Assembly (NCBI RefSeq): GCF_000003605.2
Contig: NW_003141506.1
Coordinates: forward strand, 1-64,000
Direction: 5' to 3'
Source of the DNA: Saccoglossus kowalevskii
Taxonomy: Eukaryota; Hemichordata; Enteropneusta; Harrimaniidae
Length of the DNA stretch: 64,000 nt
Positions 27,101 through 40,559 of the stretch are shown in pieces; position 1 is the stretch's first letter; the number at the start of each line of letters is the position of its first letter. The translations under genes and the position numbers were made by a program. The notes below the pieces were generated by a model. It ran no database searches. It was given only the letters and a program-made list of their open reading frames with translations, and had not been told where the DNA came from.

Positions 27101-30100
27101 AATATGTCAGGCACCATTGCAGATGAGGAATGCTACTAGTGCTATAATTGAGGCATTTGACATGAAATATGACTAAAATATCATATGACTATATATGGTC
27201 ATGTGACTTAATTAATATGCATGACAGTAATATGTCAGGCACCGTTGCAGGTGAGGAATGCTACTAGTGCTAAAATTGAGGCAATTTGACATGAGATATG
27301 ACTAAAATATCAGATGACTATATATGGCAATGTGACTTAATTAATATGCATGACAGTAATATGTCAGGCACCATTGCAGATGAGGAATGCTACTAGTGCT
27401 ATAATTGAGAGATTTGGCATGAGATATGACTAAAATATCATATGACTATATATGGTCATGTGACTTAATTAATATGCATGACAGTAATATGTCAGGCACC
27501 GTTGCAGGTGAGGAATGCTACTAGTGCTATAATTGAGGCAATTTGACATGAGATATGACTAAAATATCAGATGACTATATATGGCAATGTGACTTAATTA
27601 ATATGCATGACAGTAATATGTCAGGCACAATTGCAGATGAGGAATGCTACTAGTGCTATAATTGATGCAATTTGACATGAGATATGACTAAAATACCAGA
27701 TGACTATATATGGTCATGTGACTTAATTAATATGCATGACAGTAATACGTCAGGCACCATTGCAAATGAGGAATGCTACTAGTGCTATAATTGATGCAAT
27801 TTGACATGAGATATGACTAAAATACCAGACTATATATGGTCATGTGACTTAATTAATATGTATGACGGTAATATGTCAGTCACCATTGCAAATGAGGAAT
27901 GCTACTAGTGCTATAATTGAGGCATTTGACATGAGATATGACTAAAATATCAGATGACTATATATGGTCATGTGACTTAATTAAAATGCATGACAGTAAT
28001 ATGTCAGGCACCATTGCAGATGAGGAATGCTACTAGTGCTATAATTGAGACATTTTACATGAGATATGACTAAAATATCAGATGACTATATATGGTCATG
28101 TGACTTAATTAATATGCATGATAGTAATATGTCAGGCACCATTGCAGATGAGGAATGCTACTAGTGCTATAATTGAGGCATTTGACATGAGATATGACTA
28201 AAATACCAGATGACTATATATGGTCATGTGACTTAATTGTTATGCATGACAGTAATACGTCAGGCACCATTGCAAAGGAGGAATGCTACTAGTGCTATAA
28301 TTGATGCAATTTGACATGAGATATGACTAAAATACCAGACTATATATGGTCATGTGACTTAATTAATATGTATGACGGTAATATGTCAGTCACCATTGCA
28401 AATGAGGAATGCTACTAGTGCTATAATTGAGGCATTTGACATGAGATATGACTAAAATATCAGATGACTATATATGGTCATGTGACTTAATTAATAAGCA
28501 TGACAGTAATATGTCAGGCACCGTTGCAGATGAGGAATGCTACTAGTGCTATAATTGATGCAATTTGACATGAGATATGACTAAAATACCAGATGAATAT
28601 ATTTGGTTATGTGACTTAATTAATATGCATGACAGTAATACGTCAGGCACCATTGCAGATGAGGAATGCTATTAGTGCTATAATTGATGCAATTTGACAT
28701 GAGATATGACTAAAATATCAGATGACTATATATGGTCATGTGACTTAATTAATATGCATGACAGTAATACGTCAGGCACCACTGCAGATGAGGAATGCTA
28801 CTAGTGCTATAATTGAGGCAATTTGACATGAGATATGACTAAAATATCAGATGACTATATATGGTCATGTGACTTAATTAATATGCATGACAGTAATATG
28901 TCAGGCACCATTTCAGATGAGGAATGCAACTAGTGCTATAATTGAGAGATTTGGCATGAGATATGACTAAAATATCATATGACTATATATGGTCATGTGA
29001 CTTAATTAATATGCATGACAGTAATATGTCAGGCACCGTTGCAGGTGAGGAATGCTACTAGTGCTATAATTGAGACAATTTGACATGAGATATGACTAAA
29101 ATATCAGATGACTATATATGGCAATGTGACTTAATTAATATGCATGACAGTAATATGTCAGGCACCATTGCAGATGAGGAATGCTACTAGTGCTATAATT
29201 GATGCAATTTGACATGAGATATGACTAAAATACCAGATGACTATATATGGTCATGTGACTTAATTAATATGCATGACAGTAATACGTCAGGCACCATTGC
29301 AAGTGAGGAATGCTACTAGTGCTATAATTGATGCAATTTGACATGAGATATGACTAAAATACCAGACTATATATGGTCATGTGACTTAATTAATATGTAT
29401 GACGGTAATATGTCAGTCACCATTGCAAATGAGGAATGCTACTAGTGCTATAATTGAGGCATTTGACATGAGATATGACTAAAATATCAGATGACTATAT
29501 ATGGTCATGTGACTTAATTAAAATGCATGACAGTAATATGTCAGGCACCATTGCAGATTAGGAATGCTACTAGTGCTATAATTGAGGCATTTGACATGAG
29601 ATATGACTAAAATATCAGATGACTATATATGGTCATGTGACTTAATTAATAAGCATGACAGTAATGTCAGGCACCATTGCAGATGAGGAATGCTACTAGT
29701 GCTATAATTGAGGCATTTTACATGAGATATGACTAAAATATCAGATGACTATATATGGTCATGTGACTTAATTAATATGCATGATAGTAATATGGCAGGC
29801 ACCATTGCAGATGAGGAATGCTACCAGTGCTATAATTGAGGCATTTGACATGAGATATGACTAAAATACCAGATGACTATATATGGTCATGTGACTTAAT
29901 TAATAAGCATGACAGTAATATGTCAGGCACCATTGCAGATGAGGAATGCTACTAGTGCTATAATTGATGCAATTTGACATGAGATATGACTAAAATACCA
30001 GATGACTATATATGGTCATGTGACTTAATTGTTATGCATGACAGTAATACGTCAGGCACCATTGCAAATGAGGAATGCTACTAGTGCTATAATTGATGCA

Positions 30101-31011
30101 ATTTGACATGAGATATGACTAAAATACCTAGACTATATATGGTCCTGTGACTTAATTAATATGTATGACGGTAATATGTCAGTCACCATTGCAAATGAGG
30201 AATGCTACTAGTGCTATAATTGAGGCATTTGACATGAGATATGACTAAAATATCAGATGACTATATATGGTCATGTGACTTAATTAATAAGCATGACAGT
30301 AATATGTCAGGCACCGTTGCAGATGAGGAATGCTACTAGTGCTATAATTGATGCAATTTGACATGAGATATGACTAAAATACCAGATGAATATATTTGGT
30401 TATGTGACTTAATTAATATGCATGACAGTAATACGTCAGGCACCATTGCAGATGAGGAATGCTATTAGTGCTATAATTGATGCAATTTGACATGAGATAT
30501 GACTAAAATACCACACTATATATGGTCATGTGACTTAATTAATATGCATGACAGTAATACGTCAGGCACCACTGCAGATGAGGAATGCTACTAGTGCTAT
30601 AATTGAGGCAATTTGACATGAGATATGACTAAAATATCAGATGACTATATATGGTCATGTGACTTAATTAATATGCATGACAGTAATATGTCAGGCACCA
30701 TTTCAGATGAGGAATGCAACTAGTGCTATAATTGAGAGATTTGGCATGAGATATGACTAAAATATCAGATGACTATATATGGTCATGTGACTTAATTAAT
30801 AAGCATGACAGTAATATGTCAGGCACCGTTGCAGATGAGGAATGCTACTAGTGCTATAATTGAGGCATTTGACATGAGATATGACTAAATATCAGATGAC
30901 TATATATGGCAATGTGACTTAATTAATAAGCGTGACAGTAATAAGCCAGGCATCATTGCAGATGAGAAATGCTACTAGTGCTATAATTGAGTATTTGACA
31001 TGAGATATGAC

Positions 31012-31786
31012 TAAAATATCAGATGACTATATATGGTCATGTGACTTAATTAATATGTATGACGGTAATATGTCAGTCACCATTGCAAATGAGGAATGCT
31101 ACTAGTGCGATAATTGAGGCATTTGACATGAGATATGACTAAAATATCAGATGACTATATATGGTCATGTGACTTAATTGTTATGCATGACAGTAATACG
31201 TCAGGCACCATTGCAAAGGAGGAATGCTACTAGTGCTATAATTGATGCAATTTGACATGAGATATGACTAAAATACCAGACTATATATGGTCATGTGTCT
31301 TAATTAATATGTATGACGGTAATATGTCAGTCACCATTGCAAATGAGGAATGCTACTAGTGCTATAATTGAGGCATTTGACATGAGATATGACTAAAATA
31401 TCAGATGACTATATATGGTCATGTGACTTAATTAATAAGCATGACAGTAATATGTCAGGCACCGTTGCAGATGAGGAATGCTACTAGTGCTATAATTGAT
31501 GCAATTTGACATGAGATATGACTAAAATACCAGATGAATATATTTGGTTATGTGACTTAATTAATATGCATGACAGTAATACGTCAGGCACCATTGCAGA
31601 TGAGGAATGCTATTAGTGCTATAATTGATGCAATTTGACATGAGATATGACTAAAATACCACACTATATATGGTCATGTGACTTAATTAATATGCATGAC
31701 AGTAATACGTCAGGCACCACTGCAGATGAGGAATGCTACTAGTGCTATAATTGAGGCAATTTGACATGAGATATGACTAAAATATC
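31012..31786 (+). repeat. Second copy of the 11,816-12,590 segment
   Basis: Constant offset of 19,196 bp, about 150 monomers. The match begins after a monomer with a 1-bp shortened head (GAGTATTTGAC near 30,990) and ends at the ATATCATATGAC change near 31,789. Confidence 0.75.
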
Positions 31787-32159
31787 ATATGACTATATAT
31801 GGTCATGTGACTTAATTAATATGCATGACAGTAATATGTCAGGCACCGTTGCAGGTGAGGAATGCTACTAGTGCTATAATTGAGGCAATTTGACATGAGA
31901 TATGACTAAAATATCAGATGACTATATATGGCAATGTGACTTAATTAATATGCATGACAGTAATATGTCAGGCACCATTGCAGATGAGGAATGCTACTAG
32001 TGCTATAATTGATGCAATTTGACATGAGATATGACTAAAATACCAGATGACTATATATGGTCATGTGACTTAATTAATATGCATGACAGTAATACGTCAA
32101 GCACCATTGCAAGTGAGGAATGCTACTAGTGCTATAATTGATGCAATTTGACATGAGAT

Positions 32160-33650
32160 ATGACAAAAATACCAGATGACTATATATGGTCATGTGACTT
32201 AATTAATATGCATGATAGTAATATGTCAGGCACCATTGCAGATGAGGAATGCTACTAGTGCTATAATTGAGACATTTGACATGATATATGACTAAAATAT
32301 CAGATGACTATATATGGTCATGTGACTTAATTAATAAGCATGACAGTAATATGTCAGGCACCATTGCAGATGAGAAATGCTACTAGTGCTATAATTGAGG
32401 TATTTGACATGAGATATGACTAAAATATCAGATGACTATATATGGTCATGTGACTTAATTAATAAGCATGACAGTAATATGTCAGGCACCATTGCAGATG
32501 AGGAATGCTACTAGTGCTATAATTGAGACATTTGACATGATATATGACTAAAATATCAGATGACTATATATGGTCATGTGACTTAATTAATAAGCATGAC
32601 AGTAATATGTTAGGCACCATTGCAGATGAGGAATGCTACTAGTGCTATAATTGAGGCATTTGACATGAGATATGACTAAAATACCAGATGACTATATATG
32701 GTCATGTGACTTAATTAATAAGGATGACAATAATATGTCAGGCACCATTGCAGATGAGGAATGCTACTAGTGCTATAATTGAGACATTTGACATGAGATA
32801 TGACTAAAATATCAGATGACTATATATGGTCATGTGACTTAATTAATAAGCATGACAATAATATGTCAGGCACCATTGCAGATGAGGAATGCTACTAGTG
32901 CTATAATTGAGACATTTACATGAGATATGACTAAAATATCAGATGACTATATATGGTCATGTGACTTAATTAATATGCATGACAGTAATATGTCAGGCAC
33001 CATTGCAGATGAGGAATGTTACTAGTGCTATAATAGAGACATTTGACACGAGATATGACTAAAATATCAGATGAATATATCTGGTCATGTGACTTAATTA
33101 ATATGCATGACAGTATTAAGTCAAGCACCATTGCAGATGAGGAATGCTACTAGTGCTATAATTGAGGCAATTTGACATGAGATATGACTAAAATATCAGA
33201 TGACTATATATGGTCATGTGACTTAATTAATATGCATGACAGTAATACGTCAAGCACCATTGCAGATGAGGAATGCTACTAGTGCTATAATTGAGACATT
33301 TGACATGAGATATGACTAAAATATCAGATGACTATATATGGTCATGTGACTTAATTAATATGCATGATAGTAATATGTCAGGCACCATTGCAGATGAGGA
33401 ATGCTACTAGTGCTATAATTGAGACATTTGACATGATATATGACTAAAATATCAGATGACTATATATGGTCATGTGACTTAATTAATAAGCATGACAGTA
33501 ATATGTTAGGCACCATTGCAGATGAGGAATGCTACTAGTGCTATAATTGAGGCATTTGACATGAGATATGACTAAAATACCAGATGACTATATATGGTCA
33601 TGTGACTTAATTAATAAGCATGACAGTAATATGTCAGGCACCATTGCAGA
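32160..33650 (+). repeat. C-type domain 1
   Basis: About 12 monomers dominated by GAGACATTTGAC heads, GATATATGAC, GATAGTAATATG, GTTAGGCACC and AATAAGTCAAGC. The rare AATAAGGATGACAATAATATG monomer at 32,720 recurs at 44,106 (offset 11,386), and GTTAGG at 32,609 recurs at 43,995 with the same offset. This domain and the one at 43.0-44.3 kb therefore share history, with a one-monomer indel between them. Confidence 0.7.
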
Positions 33651-35874
33651 TGAGGAATGCTACTAGTGCTATAATTGAGGCAATTTGACATGAGATATGA
33701 CTAAAATATCAGATGACTACATATGGTCATGTGACTTAATTAATATGCATGACAGTAATATGTCAGGCACCATTGCAGATGAGGAATGCCACTAGTGCTA
33801 TAATTAAGGCATTTGACATGAGATATGACTAAAATATCAGATGACTATATATGGTCATGTGACTTAATTAATATGTATGACGGTAATATGTCAGTCACCA
33901 TTGCAAATGAGGAATGCTACTAGTGCTATAATTGAGGCATTTGACATGAGATACGACTAAAATATCAGATGACTATATATGGTCATGTGACTTAATTAAA
34001 ATGCAGGACAGTAATATGTCAGGCACCATTGCAGATGAGGAATGCTACTAGTACTATAATTGAGGCATTTGACATGAGATATGACTAAAATATCAGATGA
34101 CTATATATGGTCATGTGACTTAATTAATAAGCATGACAGTAGTATGTCAGGCACCATTGCAGATGAGGAATGCTACTAGTGCTATAATTGAGGCATTTGA
34201 CATGAGATATGACTAAAATATCATATGACTATATACGGTCATGTGACTTAATTAATATGCATGACAGTAATATGTCAGGCACCGTTGCAGATGAGGAATG
34301 CTACTAGTGCTATAATTGAGGCAATTTGACATGAGATATGACTAAAATATCATATGACTATATATGGCAATGTGACTTAATTAATATGCATGACAGTAAT
34401 ATGTCAGGCACCATTGCAGATGAGGAATGCTACTAGTACTATAATTGAGGCAATTTGACATGAGATATGACTAAAATATCAGATGACTATATATGGTCAT
34501 GTGACTTAATTAATAAGCATGACATTAATATGTCAGGCACCGTTGCAGATGAGGAATGCTACTAGTGCTATAATTGATGCAATTTGACATGAGATATGAC
34601 TAAAATACCAGACTATATATGGTCATGTGACTTACTTAATATGCATGACAGTAATACGTCAGGCACCACTGCAGATGAGGAATGCTACTAGTGCTATAAT
34701 TGAGGCAATTTGACATGAGATATGACTAAAATATCAGATGACTATATATGGTCATGTGACTTAATTAATATGCATGACAGTAATATGTCAGGCATCATTG
34801 CAGATGAGGAATGCTACTAGTGCTGTAATTGAGGTATTTGACATGAGATATGACTAAAATACCAGATGACTATATATGGTCATGTGACTTAATTAATAAG
34901 CGTGACAGTAATAAGCCAGGCCTCATTGCAGATGAGAAATGCTACTAGTGCTATAATTGAGGTATTTGACATGAGATATGACTAAAATATCAGATGACTA
35001 TATATGGTCATGTGACTTAATTAATAAACATGACAGTAATATGTCAGGCACCATTGCAGATGAGGAATGCTACTAGTGCTATAATTGAGGCAATTTGACA
35101 TGAGATATGACTAAAATATCAGATGACTATATATGGTCATGTGACTTAATTAATATGTATGACGGTAATATGTCAGTCACCATTGCAAATGAGGAATGCT
35201 ACTAGTGCTATAATTGAGGCATTTGACATGAGATAGGACTAAAATATCAGATGACTATATATGGTCATGTGACTTAATTAATATGCATGACAGTAATATG
35301 TCAGGCACCATTGCAGATGAGGAATGCTACTAGTGCCATAATTGAGGCATTTGACATGAGATATGACTAAAATATCAGATTACTATATATGGTCATGTGA
35401 CTTAATTAAAATGCATGACAGTAATATGTCAGGCACCATTGCAGATGAGGAATGCTACTAGTGCTATAATTAAGGCATTTGACATGAGATATGACTAAAA
35501 TATCAGATGACTATATATGGTCATGTGACTTAATTAATATGTATGACGGTAATATGTCAGTCACCATTGCAAATGAGGAATGCTACTAGTGCGATAATTG
35601 AGGCATTTGACATGAGATATGACTAAAATATCAGATGACTATATATGGTCATGTGACTTAATTAATATGCATGACAGTAATATGTCAGGCACCATTGCAG
35701 ATGAGGAATGCTACTAGTGCTATAATTGAGGCATTTGACATGAGATATGACTAAAATATCAGATGACTATATATGGTCATGTGACTTAATTAATATGTAT
35801 GACGGTAATATGTCAGTCACCATTGCAAATGAGGAATGCTACTAGTGCTATAATTGAGGCATTTGACATGAGAT

Positions 35875-35942
35875 ATGACTAAAATATCAGATGACTATAT
35901 ATGGTCATGTGACTTAATTAATATGCATGACAGTAATATGTC
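35875..35942 (+). repeat. Internal degenerate 16/16/20/16-bp subrepeats inside the monomer
   Basis: In the reference monomer, indices 40-107 can be cut into four adjacent units: ATGACTAAAATATCAG, ATGACTATATATGGTC, ATGTGACTTAATTAATATGC and ATGACAGTAATATGTC. All begin ATG(TG)AC, have an A/T-rich middle with ATAT or AATAT, and end in G or C. A weaker fifth unit (ATTTGACATGAGAT, indices 26-39) precedes them. The alignment is by eye and the units are strongly diverged. The 20-bp unit is independently supported because it is amplified as an exact block in the monomer at 60,285-60,434. The same layout recurs in nearly every other monomer of the window. Confidence 0.7.
35891..35908. other. Short dyad ATGAC-8 nt-GTCAT (recurs in most monomers)
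   Basis: Inverted 5-bp arms ATGAC and GTCAT flank an 8-nt A/T-rich loop at monomer indices 56-73. It overlaps a second small inverted pair, GTCA-TG-TGAC at indices 69-78. Variants with GGCAATG or GGCCATG at this place break the right arm, and the 3-bp loss variant (CCAGAC) damages the left arm. It could be a protein-binding dyad or a chance product of the TGAC-rich subrepeats. No function is shown by the sequence. Confidence 0.4.
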
Positions 35943-35943
35943 A
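35928..35943. other. Short dyad TGACA-6 nt-TGTCA (recurs in most monomers)
   Basis: Inverted 5-bp arms TGACA and TGTCA flank GTAATA at monomer indices 93-108. The frequent ATACGTCAGG variant changes the first base of the right arm, and A-type tails (AATAAGCCAGG) remove the arm altogether. The dyad is therefore polymorphic across the array and not strictly kept. Its centre is 36 bp from that of the ATGAC/GTCAT dyad. Confidence 0.4.
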
Positions 35944-38900
35944 GGCACCATTGCAGATGAGGAATGCTACTAGTGCTATAATTGAGGCATTTGACATGAG
36001 ATATGACTAAAATATCAGATGACTATATATGGTCATGTGACTTAATTAAAATGCATGGCAGTAATATGTCAGGCACCATTGCAGATGAGGAATGCTACTA
36101 GTGCTATAATTGAGGAATTTGATATGAGATACGACTAAAATATCAGATTACTATATATGGTCATATGACTTAATTAAAATGCATGACAGTAATATGTCAG
36201 GCACCATTGCAGATGAGGAATGCTACTAGTGCTATAATTAAGGCATTTGACATGAGATATGACTAAAATATCAGATGACTATATATGGTCATGTGACTTA
36301 ATTAATATGTAAGACGGTAATATGTCAGTCACCATTGCAAATGAGGAATGCTACTAGTGCGATAATTGAGGCATTTGACATGAGATATGACTAAAATATC
36401 AGATGACTATATATGGTCATGTGACTTAATTAATATGCATGACAGTAATATGTCAGGCACCATTGCAGATGAGGAATGCTACTAGTGCTATAATTGAGGC
36501 ATTTGACATGAGATATGACTAAAATATCAGATGACTATATATGGTCATGTGACTTAATTAATATGTATGACGGTAATATGTCAGTCACCATTGCAAATGA
36601 GGAATGCTACTAGTGCTATAATTGAGGCATTTGACATGAGATATGACTAAAATATCAGATGACTATATATGGTCATGTGACTTAATTAATAAGCATGACA
36701 GTAATATGTCAGGCACCATTGCAGATGAGGAATGCTACTAGTGCTATAATTGAGGCATTTGACATGAAATATGACTAAAATATCATATGACTATATATGG
36801 TCATGTGACTTAATTAATATGCATGACAGTAATATGTCAGGCACCGTTGCAGGTGAGGAATGCTACTAGTGCTATAATTGAGGAAATTTGACATGAGATA
36901 TGACTAAAATATCAGATGACTTTATATGGTAATGTGACTTAATTAATATGCATGACAGTAATATGTCAGGCACCATTGCAGATGAGGAATGCTACTAGTG
37001 CTATAATTGATGCAATTTGACATGAGATATGACTAAAATACCAGATGACTATATATGGTCATGTGACTTAATTAATATGCATGACAGTAATACGTCAGGC
37101 ACCATTGCAAATGAGGAATGCTACTAGTGCTATAATTGATGCAATTTGACATGAGATATGACTAAAATACCAGACTATATATGGTCATGTGACTTAATTA
37201 ATATGTATGACGGTAATATGTCAGTCACCATTGCAAATGAGGAATGCTACTAGTGCTATAATTGAGGCATTTGACATGAGATATGACTAAAATATCAGAT
37301 TACTATATATGGTCATGTGACTTAATTAAAATGCATGACAGTAATATGTCAGGCACCATTGCAGATGAGGAATGCTACTAGTGCTATAATTGAGGCATTT
37401 GACATGAGATATGACTAAAATATCAGATGACTATATATGGTCATGTGACTTAATTAATAAGCATGACTGTAATGTCAGGCACCATTGCAGATGAGGAATG
37501 CTACTAGTGCTATAATTGAGGCATTTTACATGAGATATGACTAAAATATCAGATGACTATATATGGTCATGTGACTTAATTAATATGCATGATAGTAATA
37601 TGTCAGGCACCATTGCAGATGAGGAATGCTACTAGTGCTATAAATGAGGCATTTGACATGAGATATGACTAAAATACCAGATGACTATATATGGTCATGT
37701 GACTTAATTAATAAGCATGACAGTAATATGTCAGGCACCATTGCAGATGAGGAATGCTACTAGTGCTATAATTGAGGCAATTTAACATGAGAAATGACTA
37801 AAATATCAGATGACTATATATGGCAATGTGACTTAATTAATATGCATGACAGTAATATGTCAGGCACCATTGCAGATGAGGAATGCTACTAGTGCTATAA
37901 TTGATGCAATTTGACATGAGATATGACTAAAATACCAGATGACTATATATGGTCATGTGACTTAATTGTTATGCATGACAGTAATACGTCAGGCACCATT
38001 GCAAATGAGGAATGCTACTAGTGCTATAATTGATGCAATTTGACATGAGATATGACTAAAATACCAGACTATATATGGTCATGTGACTTAATTAATATGT
38101 ATGACGGTAATATGTCAGTCACCATTGCAAATGAGGAATGCTACTAGTGCTATAATTGAGGCATTTGACATGAGATATGACTAAAATATCAGATGACTAT
38201 ATATGGTCATGTGACTTAATTAAAATGCATGACAGTAATATGTCAGGCACCATTGCAGATGAGGAATGCTACTAGTGCTATAATTGAGGCATTTGACATG
38301 AGATATGACTAAAATATCAGATGACTATATATGGTCATGTGACTTAATTAATAAGCATGACAGTAATGTCAGGCACCATTGCAGATGAGGAATGCTACTA
38401 GTGCTATAATTGAGGCATTTTACATGAGATATGACTAAAATATCAGATGACTATATATGGTCATGTGACTTAATTAATATGCATGATAGTAATATGTCAG
38501 GCACCATTGCAGATGAGGAATGCTACTAGTGCTATAATTGAGGCATTTTACATGAGATATGACTAAAATATCAGATGACTATATATGGTCATGTGACTTA
38601 ATTAATATGCATGATAGTAATATGTCAGGCACCATTGCAGATGAGGAATGCTACTAGTGCTATAATTGAGGCATTTGACATGAGATATGACTAAAATACC
38701 AGATGACTATATATGGTCATGTGACTTAATTGTTATGCATGACAGTAATACGTCAGGCACCATTGCAAAGGAGGAATGCTACTAGTGCTATAATTGATGC
38801 AATTTGACATGAGATATGACTAAAATACCAGACTATATATGGTCCTGTGACTTAATTAATATGTATGACGGTAATATGTCAGTCACCATTGCAAATGAGG

Positions 38901-40559
38901 AATGCTACTAGTGCTATAATTGAGGCATTTGACATGAGATATGACTAAAATATCAGATGACTATATATGGTCATGTGACTTAATTAATAAGCATGACAGT
39001 AATATGTCAGGCACCGTTGCAGATGAGGAATGCTACTAGTGCTATAATTGATGCAATTTGACATGAGATATGACTAAAATACCAGATGAATATATATGGT
39101 CATGTGACTTAATTAATATGCATGACAGTAATACTTCAGGCACCATTGCAGATGAGGAATGCTACTAGTGCTATAATTGATGCAATTTGACATGAGATAT
39201 GACTAAAATACCAGACTATATATGGTCATGTGACTTAATTAATATGCATGACAGTAATACGTCAGGCACCACTGCAGATGAGGAATGCTACTAGTGCTAT
39301 AATTGAGGCAATTTGACATGAGATATGACTAAAATATCAGATGACTATATATGGTCATGTGACTTAATTAATATGCATGACAGTAATATGTCAGGCACCA
39401 TTTCAGATGAGGAATGCAACTAGTGCTATAATTGAGAGATTTGGCATGAGATATGACTAAAATATCATATGACTATATATGGTCATGTGACTTAATTAAT
39501 ATGCATGACAGTAATATGTCAGGCACCGTTGCAGGTGAGGAATGCTACTAGTGCTATAATTGAGGCAATTTGACATGAGATATGACTAAAATATCAGATG
39601 ACTATATATGGCAATGTGACTTAATTAATATGCATGACAGTAATATGTCAGGCACCATTGCAGATGAGGAATGCTACTAGTGCTATAATTGATGCAATTT
39701 GACATGAGATATGACTAAAATACCAGATGACTATATATGGTCATGTGACTTAATTAATATGTATGACGGTAATATGTCAGTCACCATTGCAAATGAGGAA
39801 TGCTACTAGTGCTATAATTGAGGCATTTGACATGAGATATGACTAAAATATCAGATGACTATATATGGTCATGTGACTTAATTAAAATGCATGACAGTAA
39901 TATGTCAGGCACCATTGCAGATGAGGAATGCTACTAGTGCTATAATTGAGGCATTTGACATGAGATATGACTAAAATATCAGATGACTATATATGGTCAT
40001 GTGACTTAATTAATAAGCATGACAGTAATATGTCAGGCACCGTTGCAGGTGAGGAATGCTACTAGTGCTATAATTGAGGCAATTTGACATGAGATATGAC
40101 TAAAATATCAGATGACTATATATGGCAATGTGACTTAATTAATATGCATGACAGTAATATGTCAGGCACCATTGCAGATGAGGAACGCTACTAGTGCTAT
40201 AATTGATGCAATTTGACATGAGATATGACTAAAATACCAGATGACTATATATGGTCATGTGACTTAATTGTTATGCATGACAGTAATACGTCAGGCACCA
40301 TTGCAAATGAGGAATGCTACTAGTGCTATAATTGATGCAATTTGACATGAGATATGACTAAAATACCAGACTATATATGGTCATGTGACTTAATTAATAT
40401 GTATGACGGTAATATGTCAGTCACCATTGCAAATGAGGAATGCTACTAGTGCTATAATTGAGGCATTTGACATGAGATATGACTAAAATATCAGATGAAT
40501 ATATATGGTCATGTGACTTAATTAATATGCATGACAGTAATACTTCAGGCACCATTGCA

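Larger units (their letters stand above)
16200..32160 (+). repeat. Main B-type domain
   Basis: About 125 monomers, mostly B-type: V tails, D heads with the 3-bp loss, AAAATGCATG, GCATTTTAC, ATATCATATGAC with GTTGCAGGTGAGG, and GAGAGATTTGGC. A few isolated A-tail monomers occur (near 18,510, 25,685 and 30,930). It contains the 14/10-monomer block, the 3-monomer duplication at 23.6-24.1 kb, and segments shared with 37-42 kb. No unique sequence interrupts it. Confidence 0.65.
35836..35963 (+). repeat. Representative consensus monomer (128 bp)
   Basis: This copy matches the majority base at essentially every position, so it serves as the reference for numbering. Landmarks by index: ATGCTACTAG 1-10 (SpeI-type ACTAGT at 6-11), GAGGCATTTGAC 21-32, ATGACTAAAATATCAG 40-55, CTATATATGG 60-69, GGTCATGTGAC 68-78, TTAATTAA 79-86, ATGCAT 88-93, GTAATATGTCAGG 98-110, CACCATTGCAGATGAGGA 111-128. 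TGAC occurs five times in direct orientation (29, 41, 57, 75, 93) and twice inverted as GTCA (69, 105). There is no CpG. Monomer families elsewhere differ from this copy by linked substitutions, mainly at indices 21-27, 48-58, 69-77, 87-110 and 113-127. Confidence 0.9.

Noticed and set aside
35875-35882. AP-1/bZIP-like ATGACTAA sites
   Set aside because: Only partial matches to TGA(C/G)TCA. They are explained by the TGAC-rich subrepeat structure.
35896-35904. TATA-like or CArG-like CTATATATGG in each monomer as a promoter
   Set aside because: It occurs in nearly every monomer as part of the internal A/T-rich subrepeat, and no transcription unit follows. One base departs from the CArG form CC(A/T)6GG.
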